The notes under the pieces: model-generated
What the model saw: the letters and a program-made list of their open reading frames with translations, nothing else
Told to the model about the DNA's origin: nothing
The model's database searches: none
Translations under genes and position numbers: made by a program
Part shown: positions 1 through 10,014 of the stretch, one piece after another
How the letters are laid out: every line of letters starts with the position of its first letter
How positions within the stretch are numbered: the stretch's first letter is position 1
DNA from: Symsagittifera roscoffensis
Taxonomy: Eukaryota > Xenacoelomorpha > Acoela > Convolutidae
DNA: 64,000 bases
NCBI RefSeq assembly: GCF_963678635.1
Contig: NC_087067.1
Coordinates: forward strand, 55,734,456-55,798,455
Direction of reading: 5' to 3'

Positions 1-215
1 AAAGTTGCAAGATCGAATTTGACACCATGCACGATGCTCTCCTTCATGCCAACCGCCCCGGCCCAGATCCTCCCAACAAGCACGAGAAGTTCTCCTGCAC
101 TCTGTGTAAAAGAGCAATTGGTCACGTGACTAGTCTGATTTTGCACGGCCTAACTGAGTTGCACATGGAGAAAGTGTCCACATATCTCATCTCACAGCTG
201 CACCTGGAAGTTTAA
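1..215 (+). CDS. C-terminal end of a C2H2-like zinc-finger protein (partial)
   Basis: The reading frame is open from base 3 and ends at a TAA (213-215); the 5' part lies outside the window. The peptide contains a C-x2-C-x12-H-x5-H arrangement (CTLCKRAIGHVTSLILHGL..H), which fits a C2H2 zinc finger. A second, cut finger may precede it (C near base 7, then ALLHA). Base composition is richer in G+C than the flanking DNA, as expected of a real exon. A poly(A) signal lies 145 bases past the stop, so this is probably the last exon. The protein family beyond zinc finger is not recognised. The role is presumably nucleic-acid binding, which is inference from the motif only. Confidence 0.6.
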   Translation, partial: SCKIEFDTMHDALLHANRPGPDPPNKHEKFSCTLCKRAIGHVTSLILHGLTELHMEKVSTYLISQLHLEV

Positions 216-359
216 CTCGACACTATCCATTCGCATTTTAATATGTTTTTTGCAGCTACATTGGCGACTAGTTTTGTTTTAGTTGATTGTGATCGAGTTG
301 ATTTTGTTTACGGTCTACGCAAAGTGATTCATGATGTTTTCTACCAAAGTTGACGTGAA

Positions 360-365
360 AATAAA
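360..365 (+). promoter_or_regulatory. Putative poly(A) signal AATAAA of the zinc-finger gene
   Basis: AATAAA occurs 145 bases after the stop codon at 213-215, followed by a T-rich stretch. Position and sequence fit a cleavage/polyadenylation signal; there is no direct proof. Confidence 0.45.
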
Positions 366-575
366 TGTGTAAACGTTTTTAAAACAGCTTTTCACCAGAA
401 GCATGTTTCAGCCTTCCTTTATATAACCAGTGAACGACGCTAATGCCATGATTTAGGTCTTATTAGACGCCATGTTTAGGTGGACGCTATGTTTAACGAG
501 TTTGTTGAGCTCAACGCTTAAGAGACATGCAAGTTCAGAGTTCTTTTAAAAGTCATCTAAAAGTCAATTTTCAGG

Positions 576-708
576 CTTTATGTAGATTTAGGGGATTTCT
601 TCTCTAGGTTCGTTCTCTCCTTCCTAACGACACCGCCATGTCGTCCCTTGGGCAGTGAATTCAGTGGGGCGACCGAGATTCACTACTATCTACAATCCCG
701 AAAGGGTT
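576..708 (-). repeat. ~130-bp dispersed repeat, copy 1
   Basis: On the minus strand this reads CCCGAAAGGG-side first and ends in CTAAATCTAC. The same unit occurs on the plus strand at 26441-26562 and again at 26573-26693. Shared blocks include ATAGTAGTGAATCTCG, GAGAACGAACCTAGAGAA and TAAATCTAC. No coding capacity and no clear terminal inverted repeats are seen, so the class (SINE, MITE or satellite-like) is open. Confidence 0.7.
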
Positions 709-911
709 ATTTTGTAGATAATCTTCGTCTACTCGATACAATCGCAAGAATTTTCAACGATAAATTAATTTAGATGATTATATGTCCAATTACAGAAGGC
801 TCTGAGTGGCCAGGATATAATCTAATAATCAATTCAAAGGGTAGGATCCGCGATTTATCGGCCAAATTGCCTAATTGCAATTAACTTCCAACTAACTCCA
901 CTAACACTAAC

Positions 912-914
<3 letters not shown>

Positions 915-959
<45 letters not shown>
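915..959. repeat. (CT)n microsatellite
   Basis: An uninterrupted run of CT dinucleotides of about 45 bases. It is followed by a degenerate CTCT-rich minisatellite. Confidence 0.95.
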
Positions 960-961
<2 letters not shown>

Positions 962-1019
962 AGAATCTCCGATGAGAACTAACTATCTACTGGTCTCTTA
1001 CTCCGAGAACCAATTACCT

Positions 1020-1195
1020 GACTAACTAGCAATAATTGTTCTCTCTAACTAACGGAGAACCAACTATACTCTCTCTCAGTATCAATTGCTCTTCTCTGAC
1101 TGAGAACCAACTACTCTCAATAGTAGCTAACACTGTTCTCTTCTCTGAGGAGAACCAACTACCCTTAATAGTAGTTACCAACTGTTCTGACTCTT
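1020..1195. repeat. Degenerate minisatellite built on GAGAACCAACTA
   Basis: Several imperfect copies of GAGAACCAACTA...CTCTCAATAGTAGCTA-type units follow the CT microsatellite. Two long adjacent copies, about 1100-1135 and 1150-1185, are the clearest. A small open frame across it is explained by the repeat and is not called a gene. Confidence 0.6.
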
Positions 1196-1199
1196 ACAG

Positions 1200-3800
1200 G
1201 CTCACCGGTACCCTCCAATTCTTTATCTTTCTTTACACTTAGTCTTAGGTAAGTCACGCCATTACCTATCAGTCCTGACATCCGCCAAAATCACCCGTCC
1301 GCTTATGTTTTAAGACTATATCCCTCCTCCTGTCAACTCTGCCACGTGCCAACTTCGGTTTCTTTTCAATATTTTCACACTTATTAGATACCCGGTATTC
1401 GGTAGCTGTCACAATTTGACGAAGCATACAAATGTCATAAGATTCTAATCAACCAATTCCTGAACTCTGTGACTTCAGCCCTCGAGTTCAACTAACCTCT
1501 AAACCATGCTATGTTTACTCATTTATCCTCCCAAGGTCTTTATTTTAGTTATCCCGTTAAAGTTCCGACCTCCTAGTGTTAGGGGGAGACCCTTTTCATG
1601 GGTAGCTAATTCATTCCAAGCATCTAAGATTTTGACCTGTACTCTATTCCAATCCCGATCATCTAGCTATCAGGGGAACGTAGTTCAAACGAAAAAGTCA
1701 CCTCCAGGAAGCCAAGTAAAATCCCCGTCCATGCATACTATTTAGAAAAGTTAATTCTCATGCCGCCGTCTTATTACTATCAATTTCTTCTGGGACTAGT
1801 TTTCTTTAGTCTAATTGAATTGCTATTAATAGATCATTCGCCAAGTCAAACTCAACATAATGTTTACCAAGTCCATTTTGAATTAAATCCACTACTCCAA
1901 GCCTGCCATGTATGACTGTATCTCTATCGGCTTCTGCTCTAATTCCCAATATATAAGTTTTCCTCCCAATTTTTTTTAGCAAGATGACCCATTCTCATTT
2001 CCAGGCGTTGTACTGGGGAATACGCCACTCTCCGGTGTTAATCTTGGTGCTTTCCATGCAATTTTGGGGTCAAAAAGCCCAAAGGTCAACTTAAGGTCAA
2101 CCGGGGGTCAACCGGGGTCAAACTTCCATATTTGGGTTCAGAATCCCATGGGGGTCCTAACTACCAAGTTTTATTCATATCCCATTAATACTTCTTAATT
2201 TATCCCATTTCTAAAGTCCATTATCACTTTTTCCGGGAAAAGGCTATAAACACCGGGAGGAGTCACCGGAGGGTTTTCATCACTAGGGGTCTTTTTTTCG
2301 GGGATGAGTTGTAGTATCTAATGCCGCCATAAAATCAATATGCCCTTGCTCATTATTTCGCGTAAATTGCCTATTTCCGGTTTAAGGGGTGGTTTTCCAA
2401 GTGCTAATAGTTTCCGATCTAACCGCTGGATTTGGCTCAACTTATAATACAAGATTTAACTTGCCACTACCTATCATCCCTCCAAGTTTCAACTCCCTGC
2501 GCTCATCGGTGGCCGAGAAACGACTTCCGGAAGTTACGGGTGGGTTTGTTTACTTAGGGCATAAAACCGGAAGTGGGGGTCTGGGGTTCTAAACTTAAAC
2601 TTCCCTCAACTAGGCCTACAACATGCTAGAATTTGAGTCTATTATAACCGCTAGTTACCGAGTTCTGATAGGGCCATTTACACTTCCGGGGACCGTTATC
2701 ACTTGCCCCCCAAGGGTCTGAGGGGTCCCGTTTTAGTATGCCCAGGACAAGTCATCTCTAGTATCGCTCCTTTGAATTTCATAACGTTAGCTTTCTTAGT
2801 TCCGATTTTTTTGGGGCGGAGGGCTCCCCGGTTTTGTCAAATTTTATTTTCTGGCGTAGGAGGGACGATATCTTCGAAGAATGAACCATTTAGAAATTTA
2901 CACTTTGTTTTCTCTTCTACTTAATTTAATGGCGACTCAACCTTACGCTCAGGTTACCATAACATGGAATACAGTAGAATCACCAAATCTACACTTTATA
3001 ATATAATCCCATAGCTGCTTTAGTTAGAAGGTTCCAGATGAGGATATTCCGATTAGTGTACTGGGGCCAACATAATTTTGCAAATACATTCAACTCACCT
3101 CCTCCTCGAGAGTGGCAGCGCGACCATAATTACTAGTTTCCCTCATGGAATCAAGTGCAGGACCCCACTGATTACATTTGCGACAGCAAGTGTCTCGTAA
3201 CCGCAAACTTTTGCAATCGGCATTCTCTTTCTCGTTTAAACAACTTTTACAAATCTGAAAGAAATTGAACTTGCTTTCTTATCGAACTCCAACAACTTCA
3301 AGCTCCCATCCACTTAGCACCATAAGCTCCAAGCCCGAGTCCCGGCAAGATCTTGTTTTTTTTGTCAGTACGTATGAAAGTTTTTTTTCTCGAAGAAATG
3401 AGTTGTCGGGCGTTCGTTTGTCTGCTTAGTTGCCACATCACCGAGTTTTTCTCGTGCTGCAATCAGTTTTCATTGAAGTTTTAAGTGTTGTTGATTTGCT
3501 CCTGTAATTTGTAAATATACTAGCACTGACGTGGTATATTTTCCTTTGCTGAAAAGTTTTATTCGCCCTAAATAGTTTCGGCTTATGTTCGATCGGATTA
3601 ATGGTGATCATATACTATCCACGTATTGTCGACTTAGTGGCTACTCGGTAAACACTTAAAGCTTATTTAATACTGGTGGTTGTGTTTCTCGTTTTTCTGA
3701 AATCGAAGTTTCCATTTGTTCAAAAAAAGTGTTCATTTTTTTCAATTATTCCTTTTTCGAGTTATTATTTTTTGTCTCATTTATCTTCACTAGCTTGCAA
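1200..3800. other. Non-coding interval without recognisable gene
   Basis: No open frame here shows conserved motifs on either strand. A short direct repeat of GGTCAACCGGGG/GGTCAACTTAA type lies at about 2083-2133. The rest looks like unique or strongly decayed A+T-rich DNA. Confidence 0.5.
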
Positions 3801-3920
3801 TGATACGCTTCCGCTGTGTTACATATGCGTACCGTCTAATGGCTTGATCCGCTGCTCTAAATATAGCATATGGTGTCACTGCTGCGGCTGGATCTGTCCA
3901 GTTGCAGTGAGCTGAGTTCA
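3800..3920 (+). mobile_element. Fragment of a non-LTR retrotransposon (PHD-like cysteine region)
   Basis: The plus frame reads ...SIWCHCCGWICPV..., which closely matches VWCHICGWIHFKCSGL in the LINE at 10.0-13.5 kb. That Cys-rich block is typical of the 5' part of jockey/CR1-like LINE proteins. The fragment is short and has lost its context. Confidence 0.5.
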
Positions 3921-4453
3921 ACCAACCAGCAGCACAGACTTTTCTTCTGCTCAAATTGCTACTCAACACCCAACACAACTCATTGAATCATTACCTATCT
4001 AATGTTCTGCTAAACCACACACCGCGCAAAACCAAAACACTGGCCCCCATTTGATGATCTCTTAGTGTGAACTTGAGCAATTTATTCGATGAGTTTAATA
4101 AAACTTTATAATAGACTAATCGTCAACGAATTAATCATGCTGACATTTTTGCGGCAATGTAAACAATATTCAATAAATTCGTCTTTCTGGCTTATTTTGT
4201 TTAATTTTCTGTTTCCATCGGCTAAGCTAGACACCTGATGCAGTCAGGCACTGTTGGTGAATTGGATTACAACATTTAGACCATTTAGTGCATTTTATCA
4301 AGGTTTTTGCCAGGTAGTTGTCTGTTAACAATCTGGGCGGCTAATAATTTCGCATGTTTGGAGGTGTGATTGTGATTGTGATCATAAGAGTAAGAGTAGT
4401 GCGGTGTGGTGTCTCTGTATCTATCTGTACGCGTACGTGGGGGTTACTTGTAC

Positions 4454-4725
4454 CTGTATGGAGAATATGATGACTGATATGAGTTGGATGGTGGCCCTGA
4501 GGGGCAGCAGTCCCCTCACACTCCACTTCTGCCAGGGGGTGAGGAAGTGGAGACGCAACACATGTCTGATCTTGTCCACGAACGAATCCCACTCTGCCTC
4601 GTTGAATGTGTTGAGGTAGTGGCTGCTGCCCTCATTGCTGAATGAAGTCTCCCCCTCACTCCTCGAAGTCCCACTACAGCTACTAGTGCCACTCCCATTG
4701 CCACTGCTACTGCTCCTCTGTCTCC
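4454..4725 (-). CDS. Mucolipin-like (TRPML) channel, internal exon with start of TM1
   Basis: The exon is bounded by a good acceptor (TGTTTGCAG) and a donor (CAG|GTACAAGT) on the minus strand. It begins in phase 1 and ends in phase 0. It encodes a Ser/Gly-rich stretch, then FVDKIRHVLRLHFLTPWQKW, a basic-Gly-x-x-Pro segment and IQL..., where a membrane helix starts. The spacing F-x-x-P-x-x-K-aromatic-x-x-R-G-x-x-P-(x4)-IQL matches, ungapped, the segment before and into TM1 of mucolipins as I know that family. Mucolipins are endolysosomal cation channels. The phase fits the exon at 7746-8529. The rest of the channel (luminal loop, pore, TM2-TM6) is not seen downstream in the window. Alternative: another TRP/polycystin-type protein. 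Confidence 0.55.
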
Positions 4726-5119
4726 CTGCAAACACAGCAACAATTATACTTGGCCTGCTTAAGTTAATCATGTAGAAAAATAGTAAAAGCATTTGAATGT
4801 GAATTCTCAGAGGTTTTCAGTAAATCGACCACAGTTCAAATGATAACAATTGCGGTAGTATTTTTATTGCTGCTTAGACGTTTTTGTCCCAGACTTTAGT
4901 GTCCTCTTGACAAAGTGTTCCAAAATTGAAATTCTACCACAAAATTATCCCAATTTTTTTTCTTTGATTTGACTTAGCGATTTTAAGCGCAAGTTTTTAA
5001 AACGTGAATTGGGTTTTGCAAAAGAGGCAACACAGCTTCATCGTTATCTTCCCTTATTTGATAACGCTTGCGATTAGCTTGTATAACAGAATCAATTGGT
5101 GTCTTGGTTCATATTGAAT

Positions 5120-5215
5120 TCAGTTTCTAGGCGTCTTCGGCACACTTAGTGTGGAGGTAACGAATACGCCTGGGAATCCAAGGGTCTTGGGTTTGAATCT
5201 GACAGTACCTGTATT
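5120..5215 (+). repeat. Possible tRNA-derived SINE head
   Basis: The stretch has an A-box-like TAGTGTGGAGGTAACG and a B-box-like GGGTTTGAATCTGAC about 50 bases later, the spacing of an internal pol III promoter. The cloverleaf stems are incomplete, so it is not a functional tRNA gene. A T-rich tail follows. Confidence 0.35.
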
Positions 5216-6089
5216 TTTTCAAACGGGAAATAGTCCGTTTTTGAAAAAAAAATGTCAGCTTTTTAAGGTGTGCTTATGTTTTGTCGGCTTAGTTGTCATA
5301 TTGTAGAAGTATTTTTTAAAATTTTCTTACAGAATAGTTATTTTTTTATATATATTTTTTTACTAAACTTGACTTCGTATATTTTCTTTTTTTTCGTTGA
5401 AAAAATTATTCTGTACAAATGATTTTAGGTCTATTTTTAATGATTTAGTGACCTTATTGCGAGTTAATACGGTCAATATGATTTTAGTGGCTTATTGACC
5501 CTATCGGCTTATTGAGTTTTTACCGCTGGGTACATTATCTCCCGATGCTTATTTCTTGTTCTATTGTCTTTTCGACCTAGATCAATTTTTTCGATTTTTT
5601 TTCTTTTTCTGAATTGTTTTGTATCGCAAGTGTTTTGTTACTTCAACAAATCAAAATTCATTATTTTATGATTGTATACAACCATTACTTTTGCTTTTTT
5701 AACAGCTAGATTGTCGGCATTGTTTCTGCTTTGTAAAATTGTTCAGTTTCTGATTTGAATTTCAGATGTCTTGCTAGCATGTTTGCCTATAGTTCCTGTT
5801 CGATAAAAACAGGTATTATGAAATTGTTTGTGATTGGATTTTTCTCAATTTTTTTTTTAGATCCTTCGGAAAATGTTATCCTTTTTTTGCAAAAAATTCA
5901 GTTCAATTGTCAACTATCTGATTTTTTCACCGTTTTGGGGGTTTTCTCGATAACTTTCCAGTCAAATCTGAAATCTTAGGTTTAATCGACAGAACAGGTT
6001 GAGTTTTGAGAATTCGACCGTGTTCGCAAATTTTGAGACTACGGTTATTCATGTTAGTAGCCCAATTGCTAGTTGTTGTTGTTAGTTGT

Positions 6090-6220
6090 TTTCAGATGTG
6101 CCGCCTTCCAGTGGTGGACTCCACAGACAGCCTAGCCTGTCTGCAAATGGCACAACTACAACCTTCTATCAACAGGGGAGCGCAGATTGCTTGTGGCTCT
6201 ACTCGAAAATTATCGCGCCA
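6090..6220 (+). mobile_element. Second short LINE 5' fragment
   Basis: The plus frame contains CRLPVVDSTDSLACLQMAQL. This parallels RRLQVVDPTSWLARLQMASS at the N-terminus of the LINE protein at 13.4 kb (minus strand). It is flanked by unrelated A+T-rich DNA. Confidence 0.45.
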
Positions 6221-7745
6221 ATAATCAGATTAAGTGCATAATCGAGAAACCCGATTTTGGGGATTTTCTCTAGTTTTCCGGCTACGACCTGCTTTTAGCA
6301 GAAAAAAGTTACGGATTTCGGAAAGTCAAGTTTTTGAACGTCGACTGTTTTTTTAGAAATTTTTTCAATTTTCAAAAAACGACTCGTCAAATCTGAGATA
6401 AAAAGTTCAATCGAATGAAGCGGTTACAGGAATTTTTCCTACAGAAATGGTTACTTTTTTGTTATAGAAATGTTATGTTTTTGGGAAAATTCCAGAATCT
6501 GAAATTTTTACTCTCCTCATTCAATTTAGTAGAGAAACAACCAAGGTTCTGGGCAAAATCTAATTTTTGAAATAACGCATTTGGTACCGCATCAGAATAA
6601 TAAATTCAGAAAATATCAAATACGTACATCCAGCTTTAGCTGAGCCCTAGGTATCCTTCATAGTTATACGAAAAATTTGGTTCGCCTACATTTTTCATTT
6701 TTCTTAAACTTTTTTTTGTGTTGTCGCAAGTGGTGGGAAGCTCCGCGTCGCCTCTTTGTTAAAACATTAATCCGAATACTTGAAAAACATTTTTGAAATG
6801 CATAAATTGTGCAGTTGTAGCATGTGAAAATTTGATTTGCATTTAAGAAAGCTCAAATGAACATTAATTGTGGTTTTATAGCAGTATTTAGACAACCGCG
6901 TGTTCAGACTCGTCAGTATTTAGACAAATACTGTTTCAACCAATCAGAATCGATACAAAGAAGAAATTAAAAAAATAACTATTATTTATTTTGGATTATT
7001 TAGGTCTTCTCGATTCAGATTGGTTCATACAGTATTTGTCAATTACATCCAATTTTCCATAATACTAGTTAGGATCGACGTAATATATAGTTTTGGCGAC
7101 TTTAATATGCTTTTCGTCGATGCCCTTCTTGCCTTAGTGGGTAGATCTTATTTTTATATGATGAAGTAGTGCATAGGGTTGCCTTGCAATGCCGTACATA
7201 GAGTAGCCTTTAGGCTGACAATATCAAAGTGTTGAAATATGAGTCGTTTATGGAATTAATAAGACCAATTATAGCGTGTCTCAATTTAATTTGGAACGAA
7301 TTCAATTTGGAAGGAATTTAGAACGCTGCAAATCCGCACTTTAATCTAGTGCGAGCATACTCTTCTAAAATCATTCTGAATAAAAAAAAACCATCCCGAG
7401 CATATATATTCCTCACTTTCTTCGGAAGTGGGAACAGAAAAGTAAACATAGCTGGCTCAAAGATGTTGTTGTGGCTAGTTTTACAATTCTTGCATAAGGT
7501 ATGATCAACTAGTTAATAATTTGATTCGATTGCCATACAGAAGTTATCATTCGGCACTAGCTCATTTTTACAGAAGTCAAAATGTTTAGATGCGTAGTGG
7601 CAAGTTGGAAACACGCGTGCAGTGGAGATAATTGAGACAGAAACGGATTTGTGGTTGAGAAAGTGGTTTGAAATGAAAAAGTGTGTGGCTGAATTGATTG
7701 ACAGCCTGAAGTGTGTTGTGTCTACTGTTGCTAGTGTGTCGTCAC

Positions 7746-8529
7746 CTGATAAAGTGCCACTGCGACTGAGCATCTGTGTGCTGAACATGTCCAACTCCTT
7801 CCTCAAATCCCTGCTGTGGAAGTGCATGTTGGTCGGCATCTTCAGTTTGGAAGCAGTCTTGGAAGCACTGCTCAGGGACACGGCTGGACTGCACGTGAGA
7901 TGGCCAGTGCTGTCTTGTCGCGCCCCAATGCCCTCGGATGTTGCCCGAGTGAATGACATGGAGCGTCCCTCGTTGCTTCGCATCCGCTTGTACACACTGC
8001 TGCTCCCTCCTCCTTCCTCTGCCCCTCTTCTGCCGCCGCCGCCGCTGAACAAGTGACAGTAGTCCCTATCCACACTCTGTCCCGCCGTCCCCGTCTGACT
8101 GTGAGAGGGTCTCAGTCTGCTGTCACTGTTCGATCTTCCTCTCCTTTCTTCCCCCATTGTATTCCCATTGGCACCCGATGTGCCCCCATCCAAGTCGACA
8201 CCCGGCCCCGTTGTCGTCGTCAGTGGCCGGGAGGAGGAGGGGGTGTGTATGCTGCCGTAATTGTGGGGAAGGGGGTTGGGGAACTCACTGTTGGTTATGT
8301 TGGGAATGGAAGAGGAGGACGACGACGAACAGTTGTCACCACTCTTCTTCTTTCTTGTCTCCTGGACTACTCTTCTGGACTGATAATCCTTCCGTTCTCC
8401 CTCCCCCTTCTCCTCCTCCTCCTCATCTTCCCCTTGGTTGGTGAGGGGGCGTCTGTCCTCCTGCTCCATATCACCCTCTGTCCTGTTGATGCTCTTTCCA
8501 ATCATCCTCTTCATCGTAGATTCAACCAT
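7746..8529 (-). CDS. Mucolipin-like gene, first coding exon (disordered N-terminus)
   Basis: The frame opens at ATG 8529 (MVESTMKRMIGK) and runs 261 codons to a donor (TTATCAG|GTGACG). One base remains (phase 1), which fits the phase-1 acceptor at 4725. The product is highly polar: Glu-rich, then Ser/Thr-rich with a Ser run, a Gly-rich patch, and a Ser/Arg-rich end. There is no folded domain or signal peptide. Beyond the donor the same frame stays open to 7513, but that part is A+T-rich and low in complexity, so the donor is preferred as the exon end. A splice acceptor just upstream (TTTGAAAG) cannot be excluded, in which case coding would begin earlier. The link to mucolipin rests on the next exon. 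Mucolipin N-tails are usually shorter, so a long tail would be unusual. Confidence 0.55.
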
Positions 8530-9159
8530 CCACTTTCAAATGTCTTAAATTTAATATCAAACCAAAACAAGCCAATGAAGGCAAATATTGTTAATTCATA
8601 TACGATTTCTTGCCTGAGGTGGAATATAACTCAATATTTGTATTTGGCAGTACAAACTGACTAAGAAGCTCTCTTCGTGTTACTAGTTAAGGCAGTGCCC
8701 ATTCAATGTGTTCAGGCTAGAAAGGGTTTTGCATATTATAATACTATGGCTGTTCAAACTGTTCTTTTCTGCATAGTTTGGGTTCAAGTGAATTAATGGG
8801 TTGCGTGTTAGTTTCAGAATTTGTGAATGCAATATTCAGGAGCATTGATTTGTTGTAGAGATTACATAGCGATGAGAGGGCCAGCATATAGTAGAATGTG
8901 GCTGAGTTTGTGAGCAATTCTGTTCACCTTTCAAGCAATTCTGCAGCAAGCTTCAATCGAGACGTGCTATTTTGGGTGGGTGAGATTTCTCCAAAGTTCA
9001 GCCCTGAGAACAGAAACTAAAACAACTGAAACCAACTCGCTCAGTCCTACTCAGAAGGCGGCGGTTCAGTCGCTTCTCTACAGTTCCTGGAACTGATCTG
9101 GTCGGGACTGATCCGAGCACATTCCCAACCCATTAGCAGCAGCATTATCGTCCTTCCAC
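8530..9159. promoter_or_regulatory. Putative divergent promoter region between mucolipin-like gene and cytochrome b5
   Basis: The first coding ATG of the minus-strand gene (8529) and that of the plus-strand cytochrome b5 gene (9160) face away from each other across 630 bases. The last ~130 bases before 9160 are locally less A+T-rich, as expected of a 5' UTR. No TATA box is convincing. The call rests on gene geometry only. Confidence 0.4.
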
Positions 9160-9184
9160 ATGGATCAAGACGTCAAAGACGAAG
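9160..9184 (+). CDS. Cytochrome b5, first coding exon
   Basis: ATG in a good context (CCACATGG) starts an 8-codon exon, MDQDVKDE plus one base, ending GAAG|GTAACT, a good donor. The leftover base fits the phase of the acceptors at 17062/17063 and 23214/23215, which then read V-P-T-A-A. Joining to either terminal exon gives a 169-residue acidic-N-terminus cytochrome b5. The assignment is by phase, strand, splice signals and acidic character; a transcript would settle it. If correct, the first intron is about 7.9 kb to copy A and about 14 kb to copy B. Confidence 0.6.
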
Positions 9185-10014
9185 GTAACTTTGTCTGTTG
9201 TGCATTTCAAAAAGTTCGAAAATATGACAATTTATTTGCATGTTTTTTGGCGTGGTGGGGCTGGAGTTGAACGTGTTTTCAATGTTTTTCCCCCGTCATT
9301 CATATCTAGTGCTCAAGATAGCAAGAGTCGATGGCGTAATTGTATTGACATTAGTTTCTCAATCTGCAAGTCTGAGTGACGAGTCCCGTGGAGGGCAGGA
9401 TTTCAACAGTCGATGATGTTGTTTGTTGTTAGTAGCTGCCCACAAGCATCGATTCGTCTGCAGCACCAACTTGCTTTTGTCGATTATTTCCAACACTCCC
9501 CAATTGTAATTGTGGAGATTGATTTGTGGCGTCCTCTCGTCTGTCAAACAGTGACTGTGGCAATCCCACGGTTCGCTAAATGCGGGAAAGCACCCTATTC
9601 CAGTCCTGAGTAAAGGCGAGCAGTTTTGTTAAGGCGAACTGAGCGAAACTCCCGTGCCCAGTTCTGGCGGGAAGTTTTTAATTAGTGCGGAGAACCGAGA
9701 AAAACTCCTGATGTGAGTTGGTTTTTGTTTCTGGGGAACCTACAAACCCCTCCTGTCCAGATGTTATAATTGAAGCCAGTTAGCGACTTCGACAGGTTGA
9801 TCTCATAGGTCGTCTATTGTTAGTGTTGTTGGTTTGGCCGGAAAGTTAAAAGATGAAGTACTGTCGATGATCGTAGTGTAGTCTTGTATAGGTCGCGATT
9901 TTTTTTAAGGAAAATTAGAAGTTGTTCACTCAAACTCCATTTTTTGCGTTGACTTCTGATTTTTTTAAAGCGCGGTTTGACTTTCTTTCTTTCATTCTTC
10001 TTTTCCTTCATTAG
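9185..10014. other. 5' part of cytochrome b5 intron 1, no gene seen
   Basis: This is intron sequence after the donor at 9185. No conserved open frame is visible. It ends at the 3' part of the minus-strand LINE. Confidence 0.5.

Larger units (their letters stand above)
4760..7500. other. Large intron of the mucolipin-like gene, A+T-rich, with repeat fragments
   Basis: This lies between the two minus-strand exons. T- and A-rich DNA dominates. A tRNA-like SINE fragment and one LINE fragment are listed separately. No convincing exon or ORF is seen otherwise. Confidence 0.5.

Noticed and set aside
8157-8444. Plus-strand Pro/Ser-rich ORF
   Set aside because: Shadow of the Ser/Gly-rich minus exon.
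7622-8664. Plus-strand open frames of 144 and 203 codons (7622-8056, 8053-8664)
   Set aside because: They are antisense to the minus-strand exon 7746-8529, whose splice phase and composition fit a gene; the plus frames show no domain.
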